In this document: positions 17,291-26,011 of the stretch, in pieces
Layout of the letters: each line of letters opens with the position of its first letter
How positions within the stretch are numbered: position 1 is the first letter of the stretch
From: Pseudomonas putida
GTDB taxonomy: Bacteria > Pseudomonadota > Gammaproteobacteria > Pseudomonadales > Pseudomonadaceae
Length of the DNA: 64,000 nucleotides
Direction of reading: 5' to 3'
Assembly (NCBI RefSeq): GCF_001941965.1
Contig: NZ_MKZO01000012.1
Coordinates: 429,614 to 493,613, forward strand
Position numbers and translations under genes: made by a program
Notes under the pieces: generated by a model
What the model saw: only the letters and a program-made list of their open reading frames with translations
Database searches by the model: none
What the model was told of the DNA's origin: nothing

Positions 17291-17584
17291 GTGGCAGCGA
17301 AGAACTCATTGGCAGCGGCGATTCGGACGGTAAGGAAGGCGCGTGGTTTGAGCCAGGAAGCGTTCTCCAACGTGTCCAGTCGCACCTACATGAGCACGCT
17401 GGAGCGCGACCTGAAAAGCCCAACCATCCAGAAGCTGGCCGATCTGTGCGAGGTCATGGAAGTGCATCCGCTCACGCTGCTCACATTGGCTTATGCCGGT
17501 GACAGCACCCGCGAAGCTGATGAATTGCTGGCACAGGTGCGCCAGGAACTCAGGGCGATATTGGAAGAGCCCGACACGCCTTAG
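17291..17584 (+). CDS. Xre-family transcriptional regulator
   Basis: 97 aa, GTG start. A standard helix-turn-helix is seen in LAAAIRTVRKARGLSQEAF followed by SRTYMSTLERDLKSPTI and LADLCEVMEVHP, the controller-protein arrangement. The C-terminal 25 residues are acidic and helical. It is the only + strand gene in the backbone stretch and is divergent from DUF2958, with a dyad in between. It probably sets the expression of neighbouring ICE genes. Confidence 0.9.
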   Translation: MAAKNSLAAAIRTVRKARGLSQEAFSNVSSRTYMSTLERDLKSPTIQKLADLCEVMEVHPLTLLTLAYAGDSTREADELLAQVRQELRAILEEPDTP

Positions 17585-17896
17585 CGCGTTGGCGTGTGGT
17601 ACTGAATTGCAGCAAGCGGAGCGCGCAGCGCCGCAGGCGCGAAGGCGTGAGGGATTGAAGCCGGATGGCCGTGACGGCTTGCCGGCACGGGGCGAAGCCC
17701 GAAAGCCCGGCGGCGCTTACAGCGCCGACACGCCACACACCGCTCGTTGACACGGATTGCGAGCCACAAGGCACGCATGCAGGCCCGCCGTGACGGGCGT
17801 ATCCAGCACGCGGCAGCAGCAGAAATCCTGCGCGTGCGGTGCTGCGATCAGCAGCATCGCGCCCCGCCGCAGTGGGCGGGACGCGGTAAGCGGCTG
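17585..17896. repeat. Intergenic GC-rich repeat region (copy of a dispersed ICE element)
   Basis: Starts near 17608 with GCAAGCGGAGCGCGCAG, the same beginning as two other intergenic stretches of this element at 22576 and 25860. Further on, several short inverted repeats occur. No gene is supported. Confidence 0.5.
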
Positions 17897-18211
17897 TCAG
17901 GCCGCCTTCGGCTTGTTGCGCGACCAGATCAGGTCGTGCGTGCCGTCCTCGTTCTCGATCAGGCGGGCATAGACCGTCGCCGGGAACGAAGGGTCGTCGA
18001 TGGATACGGACAGGTATTCCCGCCCGGCCTCGCTGGTCTTCTTCCACGCTGCGCCGACTTCGTGGCCAGCCGCTTGCAGGTGGAAGTCGGGGGCGTTCTC
18101 GGTGTCGCCCTTGTCGTTGGGAACCAGCTTGACCTTGACGTTGAGCGTCAGGGTGCGAAGCGTGCCGGTGAAGCCGTCTTTCTCTGCGGTGAAGGTGCCG
18201 ATGTTAGCCAT
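17897..18211 (-). CDS. DUF736 domain protein
   Basis: 104 aa from ATG 18211 with a strong GAAAGGAG site. The sequence [20 protein letters not shown] and [20 protein letters not shown] are the conserved DUF736 segments; the product is a small beta-rich protein. DUF736 genes are nearly always found in ICEs and plasmids of Tn4371 or Rhizobium type beside parB and DUF932 genes. Function unknown; a role in single-strand DNA or stress handling is only a guess. Confidence 0.92.
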   Translation of the reverse strand: MANIGTFTAEKDGFTGTLRTLTLNVKVKLVPNDKGDTENAPDFHLQAAGHEVGAAWKKTSEAGREYLSVSIDDPSFPATVYARLIENEDGTHDLIWSRNKPKAA

Positions 18212-18986
18212 GATGTTTCTCCTTTCGGGTTGAACAAGGTCGCGCCAGTGCGTCCTTGTTGTGATCCGGCCGGCGGGGGATGGGCTGGTCGCACCGCACA
18301 GCGGTCGCAACAACGTGGAGAACCTGGAAGCGAAAAGAATTTGTCCCGCGAGGAATGCGCGCAGCGCAGGGGAAATTGTTTTCGCTGCAAGGTTGCGGCC
18401 ATCAAGCACAAGGCGCAGCCGCGCCACCGCCAGGATTCACAACAAGACAAGGACGCACAGGCCGCCCGCTCCCGAATGGAGACGTGGCCAACTCGGCATC
18501 CCCGCGTGACGGCTGCACCGGCTTGCGCCCTGACGCGGGCCAGGTCAATGCCCCGACGACAAGGCCAGAGCGCCCCTGCCGCAGCTCACGGCCACATACT
18601 GAGGCGTGGTGTGGAAGCTCCATAGAAGCGAGGCTGGGCGGCGTGTCGGTGAACCGTCTTTCGTGACGTACAGACAACGAACCGCCAGCGTCGGGGACGG
18701 CACGCTTTCGTGCAACCTGCCGCAGCAAGCCGGGGCGTAGCCACACCAGCCCCGCCCATTGCGGCGGGGCTCGGTCGAATCGTTGGCGGCGCGATGCGCC
18801 GCCACACTTGCTGGCTTCGTGGATTTCGCGCACGAGCGCCCTTGTGCGTGGCCCCATCGCCGCCTGTCCGAAGGCGGCGATGGGGCGTTTTGGCTTTGAG
18901 CAGTGAAACCGGGCGCGGCCACCGCCGCGCCCGGAGTTTTCGACCACCGGCCCCAAGGCGGCACGGCTTGGGGCCGGTGCGGCTCG
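18212..18986. other. 775-base noncoding region, hairpin-rich at its right end
   Basis: Only shadow frames are present. Three strong hairpins lie close together: arms 18852-18864/18873-18885 followed by CGTTTTGG, a CCGGGCGCGG-type stem near 18910-18934 followed by AGTTTT, and arms 18945-18957/18967-18979 just past the stop of the small gene to the right. The last one can end - strand transcription; the first two look like + strand terminators although no + strand gene precedes them. Confidence 0.5.
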
Positions 18987-19196
18987 TTATTCCTTGGTTT
19001 CGATGATCCACCACACGGCGCGCGGCAAGGCGCGGCCCGTGAGGGGATGCAGATCGGTCAGGTCGGCGCGGGCCGTCCAGCCACGCGGCGGACGGTAGCC
19101 GCGCACGTCGCCGTCGCCGTGCCAGCGGCGGGCGCGCACCGTGCCGGAGGCATAGGTCGCAGCTATGCGGGGGCGGTTTGCGGGTTGGTGGGTCAT
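18987..19196 (-). CDS. Small conserved ICE hypothetical protein
   Basis: 69 aa from ATG 19196. Basic protein with VRARRWHGDGDVRGYRPPRG and a C-terminal RAVWWIIETKE. I do not recognise a named domain. Its place between DUF736 and parB and the hairpin right after its stop (arms 18945-18957 and 18967-18979) support a real gene. Function unknown. Confidence 0.6.
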   Translation of the reverse strand: MTHQPANRPRIAATYASGTVRARRWHGDGDVRGYRPPRGWTARADLTDLHPLTGRALPRAVWWIIETKE

Positions 19197-19257
19197 GGCA
19201 GGCATCCTCAACATGAAGCGCCCCGGCCGGAACCGGGGCGCTATCTACGGTGCGAAG

Positions 19258-21327
19258 TCACGCGGCCAAAGCCTCGGCCTGCGGCTGGTCATCCGCCACG
19301 GCGGCCACTTCTTCCTGTGCTTCGGCTTCGCCATCCGCCGGCGCGTCCTGCCCGGTCTGCTGCGGGCCTTCGGAGCGGAAGATGGCGGGCATCCAGCCGG
19401 TGCCAGCGGCCAGCCGTTCGGCTTCGCTGGCAATGTCGCCCTTCTTCAACTTCGCCAGTCGGGTGACGTGCGAGGGCGCGAACCCGCCAACGGCTTCCAG
19501 AATCGCGGCCTTCGGCACATGCCGGAAGTAACCCTCATTGGTGGGCTGCCACCACGCGGCCATATCCAGCCCCACGGCCTGCGCCAGTTCCGCGCCGGGC
19601 TGGTGCGGCGTGGCGCGAGGCGTCACCACGTCCACCGTGGAAGCTAAGCACACGGCCAACAGCCGCACCAGTTCATCCTGTGATTTCGCCAGCAGCGCGG
19701 CGAACAGTTCGGCGCTGTCCTCCGGCAAGGTTTCGCCTGCCACCTGTTGCAGTTCGCGCAGCGCCACGGCGGCGGGTGATTCCGGCCAGTCCGGGGCCAT
19801 GCCTTCCAGCCGGTCTTGCACCGTGAGGCGCACACCCAGCGGCAGGTCGTGCCCGTAGTGCCTTTCCTGCAAGACGGTCTGCACCATGCCATGCACCACG
19901 GCGGCCAGCGCTGCTTGCGGATGCCGTGCAACTTCGATTTGCAGCGCAGCGGTACGGTGCGCGCTCAACCGCTGCGCCAGTCGGTCAGACATGGCGGCGG
20001 TCTTGGGCTGCTCGTCGTCCTCGCCTGCGTCCTCGTTCGCGGCTTCGCCTTCGCTGCCGAAACCCTGCCGCAGCCGCTCCAGCGTGCGCAGTGCCTTGGC
20101 CTCCGCTTCGCGCAGCAGCCCGCGATGAATCGCGGCCTGCCCGTCGCGGTCGATGGTGACAATGGCACCGGCTGCGGCCTTCACGTTGGCCGCATAGTCC
20201 AGCAAGCCATCTTCCAGCGCCTGCAACTGCTCGCCCAGGCGTTCGCCTTCTTCCTGCAAGGCATCGGCCTTTTCCTCGTCCTCGTCGTCCAGCGCGGCAT
20301 CCACCGCCTCGGCCAGTTCGTGCAGCTTGGTTTGCAGCTTCTCGATGCGCTGCGCGTCGCGCTTGTTCGGACTGCGGCGTTCCCTTGGCGCACGCTGGAA
20401 GGCTTGCAGATCGGCATGGGTCATGCCCGGCGTGGCATCCACCCACGCCCAGCCCTCGGCCTGCACCTTGGCGGCGATACCTGCCAGCTTGTCCTGCGCC
20501 AGCCGTTCCAGCAGTGCGGCATCGGTCAGATACACGCCTTTGTCGCCCTCCGCGAACAGGTCGCGGCGGATGCCACCGCCTTCCTGCTCGTAGCCGTCCA
20601 GCCCGACAAAGCGCACCAGCGGATGCCGGTAGGCGTCGATTTCGCGTTCGGTCAGGCGGTCGCGCAGGTTGTGCGGGCCGCGCTGCCATGTGGGCGCATC
20701 GTAGAACGCGGCTTCCTGCGCAGCATGGTCGTCGGTGATGGCGAGGGCCATCAACTGGTCAAGGCTCACGGCCTCGGCCCGGTAGTCGGCCAGCAGGCGC
20801 GGCGACACGTTGGCGAGTTTCAGACGGCGCTGCACCACCAGCGGCGTGACGCTGAAATCCGCTGCAATGTCCTCGATGCTGCGGCCTTCGGCCACGAGCG
20901 CGGCGAACGCCTCGAACTGGTCGGCGGGGTGCATGGCTTCGCGCTGCACGTTCTCGGTGAGGCTGGCCGTGCGGGCGGTGCCATCGGCCACCAGCAGGCA
21001 AGGCACCTCCCATTCCTTGCTAATGCGGTGCTTTTTCGCCAGCAGCTTCAACGCTGCGAGGCGACGGTCACCGGCCACGACCTCGTAATGCTCGCCATCG
21101 GCGGCGGCAATCACGATGAGGTTTTGCAGCAGGCCGACACGCTGGATGCTGGCGGCGAGTTCGGGAATGGACATGCGCGGGGTCTTGCGCACGTTGCGGC
21201 CAGTGGGACGCGACACCAGCCGCGACAGCGGAACCAGAATCAGGTTCTTGGTCGGATCAGCGGCTTCCAGCGGGATAGCGGCGGCGGTGTTGATGGCGCG
21301 GGCTTCGGTTTGGGTAACGGCGTTCAT
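19258..21327 (-). CDS. parB: Large ParB/RepB/Spo0J-type nuclease-domain protein
   Basis: 689 aa from ATG 21327 with GGAG upstream. The N-terminal ParB domain (about residues 30-120) has LVPLSRLVSRPTGRNVRKTP and YEVVAGDRRLAALKLL, followed by a KorB-like HTH (SIEDIAADFSVTPLVVQRRL). The middle has a charged coiled-coil (residues about 320-420, including DDEDEEKADALQEEGERLGE) and the C-terminus is acidic and Ala/Glu/Gln-rich. It is far larger than chromosomal ParB (about 290 aa) and matches the long ParB-like proteins of ICE backbones. It is not in the parA operon, so it may act separately from ParA. Confidence 0.9.
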   Translation of the reverse strand: MNAVTQTEARAINTAAAIPLEAADPTKNLILVPLSRLVSRPTGRNVRKTPRMSIPELAASIQRVGLLQNLIVIAAADGEHYEVVAGDRRLAALKLLAKKHRISKEWEVPCLLVADGTARTASLTENVQREAMHPADQFEAFAALVAEGRSIEDIAADFSVTPLVVQRRLKLANVSPRLLADYRAEAVSLDQLMALAITDDHAAQEAAFYDAPTWQRGPHNLRDRLTEREIDAYRHPLVRFVGLDGYEQEGGGIRRDLFAEGDKGVYLTDAALLERLAQDKLAGIAAKVQAEGWAWVDATPGMTHADLQAFQRAPRERRSPNKRDAQRIEKLQTKLHELAEAVDAALDDEDEEKADALQEEGERLGEQLQALEDGLLDYAANVKAAAGAIVTIDRDGQAAIHRGLLREAEAKALRTLERLRQGFGSEGEAANEDAGEDDEQPKTAAMSDRLAQRLSAHRTAALQIEVARHPQAALAAVVHGMVQTVLQERHYGHDLPLGVRLTVQDRLEGMAPDWPESPAAVALRELQQVAGETLPEDSAELFAALLAKSQDELVRLLAVCLASTVDVVTPRATPHQPGAELAQAVGLDMAAWWQPTNEGYFRHVPKAAILEAVGGFAPSHVTRLAKLKKGDIASEAERLAAGTGWMPAIFRSEGPQQTGQDAPADGEAEAQEEVAAVADDQPQAEALAA

Positions 21328-21407
21328 GGTGATAACTCCTATCGGTTCAGGGATGCAGCAGCGAAGAAAGCGACAAGGGCTGCTGCCTGCCCCTGCCGCG
21401 TGGGGAT

Positions 21408-22235
21408 TCAGGCTTTCAACTGGCGCATGCCATCGGCCAGCAGCCAGAGGGCGCGATTTAGTCGGATGTTTTGGTCGATGCCCTGCACCGGGCGGGTTTG
21501 CTGTCGGCGCCCGTTGGCGCTGCGGCCACGCAGCCCGCCTTGGGTCAGGTTTTCTTGGGTGCGGTTGAACACGCTCCACAGGTCGGGGCGGCGGTCGTCG
21601 AAGCGGCGCGGCATCAGGATTTGCGATTCCGTGATGGGCGCGGGCTTGTCGGGGTCGTCGTACTTGAGGGCGAGCGCGGCGCGGGCGAACACTTCGGATT
21701 CGCCATCGTCCAAGGTGATGCCGCGCATGGCATCGCGCGATTCCTTCACCCGATCGAAACCGCTCAAGACTTCGTAAGCCCCCTCAATGACCAGACCGGC
21801 CACGTCGCCTTTATGGGGCACTCGCACATCGGCCACGGTGTTGCCGCAGACAAGGCCATTGCTGCACACGAACCGGAACATTCCGGCCAGCATCTGATAG
21901 CTGCTGGTGCCGTCGTGCGAGTTCAGCAGCACGATTTCGTTGGCCTCCGCGCCGTTGATCTGGCTGGCATGGCGCAAGCGAATCATGTGTTTGGTGTGCT
22001 CGCGCTTGCCTTCGTCGCGCACGCGGGTTTGCGTCACCATGAAAGGCTGGAAGCCTTCTTTGCGAAGCTCGGTCAGCACGGCGGCGGTGGGGATATAGGC
22101 GTACCGCTGCGAACGGCTCTCGTGCGGGGCATCCGCGAAGATGGACGGGGCCACGCGGTGAATCTGGTCGTCGGACAGCGGGTAATCGCTGCGCAGCGAG
22201 GGGGAGCGGAAAGCGAAACGGGATGCGAGTTGCAT
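21408..22235 (-). CDS. DUF932 domain protein
   Basis: 275 aa from ATG 22235. The pattern RSQRYAYIPTAAVLTELRKE, FQPFMVTQTRVRD, HMIRLRHASQ and EIVLLNSHDGTSSYQMLAGMFRFVCSNGLV is characteristic of DUF932 (phage/plasmid-like protein). The last 60 residues are rich in Arg, Gln and Asn. These proteins are common on plasmids and ICEs, sometimes considered antirestriction or stress proteins without proof. It precedes parB by 80 bases and likely shares its promoter. Confidence 0.9.
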   Translation of the reverse strand: MQLASRFAFRSPSLRSDYPLSDDQIHRVAPSIFADAPHESRSQRYAYIPTAAVLTELRKEGFQPFMVTQTRVRDEGKREHTKHMIRLRHASQINGAEANEIVLLNSHDGTSSYQMLAGMFRFVCSNGLVCGNTVADVRVPHKGDVAGLVIEGAYEVLSGFDRVKESRDAMRGITLDDGESEVFARAALALKYDDPDKPAPITESQILMPRRFDDRRPDLWSVFNRTQENLTQGGLRGRSANGRRQQTRPVQGIDQNIRLNRALWLLADGMRQLKA

Positions 22236-22780
22236 GGTCTTTCTCCTGACAAAAGAGGTTTGCTGTTCACACCGCACACCGGATTTCTAGATTCGGAGCC
22301 CAGCCTTTCGGCTGTTTGGTGCGGTCGGCACGAGGAACCCGGTTGGCCCTGTTGCCACCGTCTTTCCTGAGTTCATCGCCCGCGCCCAAAGGAGCGCGCG
22401 GACGGGGGCCGTCAAGGAGCCAAGCGCAGGGTTGGTGCGGCCCGCAGGCGCAGCCGAGGACACGGCCCTGCGCGCCTTGACGGCACACGGTCGCGGGCTA
22501 CGGTCGCGGGTAAGGTGATGAAGTCAGGGGAGACGGCTGGACAAGGCAACGGCCATCCCTTTGTGCTGACCGCACGCAAGCGAAGCGCGCAGGCCCGAAG
22601 CTGGAAGCCGGGCCGTAGGCGTCAGCGATGCGGAAGGCTGGCGAAGCCAGTCCCGCCAGGGATGAGCGACTAGCGAACCTGGAGCAGCGCGATCCGCGAA
22701 GCGGAGACGCAAGAGGACTCTTCGTTTACCATTTGTTTCGCAAGCAAATGATGGGAAAGCAAGAACACGGAGATATAGAG
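22236..22780. other. 545-base intergenic region at the edge of an inserted gene
   Basis: The part near 22576-22634 repeats the dispersed ICE sequence (GCAAGCGAAGCGCGCAGGCC then GGCGTCAG). To its right base composition drops within about 100 bases toward the A/T-richer ATPase gene, marking the left border of an insertion. No gene is supported here. Confidence 0.55.
22576..22634. repeat. Dispersed intergenic repeat, copy left of the RloC-like gene
   Basis: Shares GCAAGCG(A/G)AGCGCGCAGGCCCG, a GAAGCCGGG-like middle and AGGCGTCAG(C/T)GATG with 25860-25920. A more divergent copy begins at 17608. The two good copies bracket the inserted ATPase gene plus radC. Confidence 0.65.
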
Positions 22781-25084
22781 ATGATTGTCTGCATCAACCG
22801 CCTCAAACAGTTCGGAATCTTCAGCGACTTCAATGGAACGAAGATCCAAAAGTTCGGCCGGTACAACCTGGTCTATGGTTGGAATGGAACAGGCAAGTCA
22901 ACGTTATCGAATCTATTCTCTTGCTTTGAGCTTCGCTCGATGGTTCCCCGCTTCAGCACGGGCCAATTTTCAGTAGTTCTGGAGGATGGCTCAACGATCA
23001 CGGAATCCACACTCCACTCATCCCAATTGAATATTCATGTTTTCAATCAACGCTTCGTGCATGAGAACATTGATTGGGACAAATCCGTAAAGAGCATCCT
23101 TCTTATTGCGAAAGAGAAGATTGATGACTTGCAGAAGCTGGAGAAGCTGAAGAGCGAGCTTCAGTCGAAAAAGAAGGCTCACGACGACAAGCAAAGCGAT
23201 ATCAAGAAGCAGCGTGAGGCATTAGAGAAGTTCCTGACCAATGCTGCCAAGAAAATGAAGCTTGGACTTCAGGCGATTGATACGAGCGACAGTTATTACT
23301 TGAATTACGACCGCCGCAAGCTCTTCAACTTCATACAGAATAACGGCGAGACAATTATCAAGGCGGAGTCGGTTCTTCCAGATGAGAGGGTTATCGACCT
23401 TACGAATGCCGCCAAGCCAGATCAGCTTCCAAGCATTGCTTTCGCCTCAACGGCCATTGAGCCGGACTACTTTAAGAAAGCGGCGGGCCGCATCAGAGAT
23501 TTGATTGGGACTACGGCGGTCAATCAAGCAATCCAGCGGCTGACCGATAACCCGGAAATCCGCGAATGGGTTCAAGCAGGCTTGGAAATCCATAAAAACC
23601 ACGACTCGCAATCCTGCGAGTTCTGCGGCTCTCCGTTCGCCCAGCTTCGTGCCGAGGCGCTTGCTGCCCACTTCAGCAAGGAGTTCACGGAGTTTCAGAG
23701 CCGACTTCAGAACGCGGCGACATGGATTGAATCTCAAGGCGCTCCAGCTAATCAGTTTCCCGCATCGACCGAGTTTTATAAAGAACTATCGGCCGAGGCA
23801 GAGAAGCTTCAAAAGGACTACGCAACTGCTGCTGAAAAGATCGACCAGCAAATCGACGCCTGGCGGGAAGCCCTGAAGGCCAAGATCACAGACCCTGGGA
23901 AGACAGACATTCAGATCTCGGATGTGGTTGAAGACGATGTCACCAATTTCAATGACATCCTGAAATCGATTGTTGCTCTCGTTGGAAAGCACAACAATAA
24001 GACTTCAAATTTCAAATCTGAGACCTCAAAAAGCAAGGTGGCACTGGAGCTTCACTTTGCTGCGGCTGAGGTGCAAGAGTTTGACTATGCTGGAAGTGAG
24101 AAGAAGTGCAATGACCTTGAGTCAGAAGCAAAGAACGACCATAAGGAAATTGAAAAAATTAGTCTAGAGGTCGGAGCCATAGAAGCGGCGCTCTCGAATG
24201 AAACGGTCGGGGCAAAGGAGTTCAATGACATCCTGCATCGCTTCATTGGCCGCTCTGAGCTTTGCCTGAACTTCAATCAGAAGAAGAAAGGCTATGAGAT
24301 CATCAGAAACGGGGTTGGTGAGCACGATGGGAATTTGAGCGAAGGTGAGAAAACTGCGATTGCATTTGTCTATTTCATCACGAAGCTCAAAGAAAATGGA
24401 AATAACATCAAGGATACGATCGTCGTCGTTGACGATCCGGTCTCAAGCTTTGATTCTAATCACTTGTTTCACGCCTACTCGTTTTTGAGAACGCAATGCA
24501 CTGAAGCCAAGCAACTTTTTGTGCTGACTCACAACTTCACTTACTTTAAGCTAGTGAGAGACTGGTTCACTGGCACCAATAGGAATCGAGTCAAAAAAGG
24601 CAACGCCGAGAATTGCTTCTTTTATCGCCTGGATGCGCCACCTGGCTCCCCTCGTCACTCCCTACTTGTGGATGCCGACGACTCACTCAAGAACTACGGT
24701 TCCGAGTACCACTATATCTTCAAGAAGCTCTACGAATATAGGGCGCACACAACACTCAATCGAGATGAGGCGTTCTTGACCGCCAACCTCGCCCGAAAGC
24801 TTGTTGAATCGTTTTTCACCTTCAAATATCCAAGGCGTCGAAGCGACATTAGTCAATTGATGGAGGCTGGCCTAAAAGATTGCACCATCACGACACCAGA
24901 GCTTAAAGAAAAAATCTACCGCTTTATCAATAAGTATTCACATAGCGACGTTATTGAGATAACAGAGGAATCCGCAGAAAACTTGGCAGGCGAAAGCCAC
25001 AGCGTCATCGGGAACATCTTCCAGTGGCTGGAAGAGGTGGACAAGAAACATTACGACGAGATGATTCAGGTTGCGACGGCCTGA
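22781..25084 (+). CDS. RloC-like zinc-hook tRNA anticodon nuclease
   Basis: 767 aa from ATG 22781, which has GGAG 8 bases upstream. Order of features: Walker A GWNGTGKST at 33-41, a long coiled coil (about 140-460) interrupted by C279-E-F-C282, a zinc-hook motif as in Rad50/RloC, ABC signature LSEGEK at 519-524 and Walker B VVVDDPVSSFDSNHL with D551/D552. The C-terminal part has R672-x3-E676 and, 45 residues on, H721 in YRFINKYSHSD, matching the R-x3-E...H catalytic triad of the PrrC/RloC anticodon nucleases (PrrC: R320, E324, H356). Such proteins cut tRNA on phage attack or DNA damage. It is A/T-richer than its neighbours, reads against the backbone strand and has no restriction-modification genes beside it. 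A plain AAA_13 ATPase without nuclease activity is the alternative. Confidence 0.75.
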   Translation: MIVCINRLKQFGIFSDFNGTKIQKFGRYNLVYGWNGTGKSTLSNLFSCFELRSMVPRFSTGQFSVVLEDGSTITESTLHSSQLNIHVFNQRFVHENIDWDKSVKSILLIAKEKIDDLQKLEKLKSELQSKKKAHDDKQSDIKKQREALEKFLTNAAKKMKLGLQAIDTSDSYYLNYDRRKLFNFIQNNGETIIKAESVLPDERVIDLTNAAKPDQLPSIAFASTAIEPDYFKKAAGRIRDLIGTTAVNQAIQRLTDNPEIREWVQAGLEIHKNHDSQSCEFCGSPFAQLRAEALAAHFSKEFTEFQSRLQNAATWIESQGAPANQFPASTEFYKELSAEAEKLQKDYATAAEKIDQQIDAWREALKAKITDPGKTDIQISDVVEDDVTNFNDILKSIVALVGKHNNKTSNFKSETSKSKVALELHFAAAEVQEFDYAGSEKKCNDLESEAKNDHKEIEKISLEVGAIEAALSNETVGAKEFNDILHRFIGRSELCLNFNQKKKGYEIIRNGVGEHDGNLSEGEKTAIAFVYFITKLKENGNNIKDTIVVVDDPVSSFDSNHLFHAYSFLRTQCTEAKQLFVLTHNFTYFKLVRDWFTGTNRNRVKKGNAENCFFYRLDAPPGSPRHSLLVDADDSLKNYGSEYHYIFKKLYEYRAHTTLNRDEAFLTANLARKLVESFFTFKYPRRRSDISQLMEAGLKDCTITTPELKEKIYRFINKYSHSDVIEITEESAENLAGESHSVIGNIFQWLEEVDKKHYDEMIQVATA

Positions 25085-25150
25085 GCATCAGGCCGCGAGG
25101 GCCATAGCTATGCCACCAGGCGCAGCAAAAAGGGGCCGAAGCCCCTTGGG

Positions 25151-25660
25151 CTAGATCAGCCCATGCTCGGCGAACGATGCCGTTTCGTTGCCCGCAACGA
25201 TGATGTGATCGAGCACGCGCACGTCCACCAGACCCAACGCTTCCTTGAGCCGCTGGGTCAGCGCCCGGTCAGCCGCGCTCGGCTCGGGGTTTCCGCTCGG
25301 ATGGTTGTGCGAAACGACGACCGCCGCCGCATTGAGCCGCAGCGCCTCCTTGACCACTTCGCGCGGATACACCGACGCACCGTCAATAGTGCCGTGGAAC
25401 ATCTCCCTGTATTCGATCAGACGATGGCGCGTATCCATGAACAGCACTACGAACACCTCATGCTCGAAGCTGGCCAACTTTGTACGCAAGTATTCCTTGA
25501 CCGCCGCCGGCGAAGTGAACTCTGCTCCGCGCCGCATTTTCCGGTCAATGACCTGGCGCGCAGCTTCCAGAATGTCGTCGGCCGATGCCGGTAGATAGCG
25601 CCCGTGCGCGTCGCGCACCAGCAGACAGGAATCGAACGAGGGAAAGGACAGTTGCGACAT
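25151..25660 (-). CDS. radC: RadC-type JAB domain protein
   Basis: 169 aa. The JAMM metalloprotease-like motif is complete: H118-x-H120 with S122 and D131 in SHNHPSGNPEPSAAD. It lacks the N-terminal helix-hairpin-helix part of chromosomal RadC, as is usual for the short RadC proteins of ICEs, plasmids and prophages. Members are linked to antirestriction or repair by association; no activity is established. It lies between the inserted ATPase gene and the DUF1016 gene, all on the backbone strand except the ATPase. Confidence 0.93.
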   Translation of the reverse strand: MSQLSFPSFDSCLLVRDAHGRYLPASADDILEAARQVIDRKMRRGAEFTSPAAVKEYLRTKLASFEHEVFVVLFMDTRHRLIEYREMFHGTIDGASVYPREVVKEALRLNAAAVVVSHNHPSGNPEPSAADRALTQRLKEALGLVDVRVLDHIIVAGNETASFAEHGLI

Positions 25661-26011
25661 GATCGTGCTCCGGTTGCTCGGGCGGAATTGCCCGGAACCG
25701 GCGGCAGCACGGCGCAGCGCAAGCAGTCAGGGGTCGCAGACGGCCGCCAGGACGCAAGCGCGCATGGCGCGCGCCGCCCTTGACGGCGAGAACGCCGTGA
25801 TACGGTGAAGGGAACAGCAAGACCGCCCACACCCGCCCACTGCACAGAGTCGATTTTTGGCAAGCGGAGCGCGCAGGCCCGGATCAACGAGCCGGGACGG
25901 AGGCGTCAGTGATGGAAGCCCGACAGGGGCGAGACTCGCGCAGCGAAGCTCGATGCGCAGCACGACAGCGCGACGGCGGCACGCCGGGACGCCCGACTGC
26001 TTGGGACAGGA
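25661..26011. repeat. Intergenic region with second copy of the dispersed ICE repeat
   Basis: 351 bases with the radC promoter region at left and, from 25860, a copy of the repeat GCAAGCGGAGCGCGCAGGCC that is also found at 22576. It continues with GAGCCGGGACGGAGGCGTCAG. No gene supported. Confidence 0.55.

Noticed and set aside
19816..21777. 653-codon + strand frame opposite parB
   Set aside because: Shadow of the certain ParB gene.
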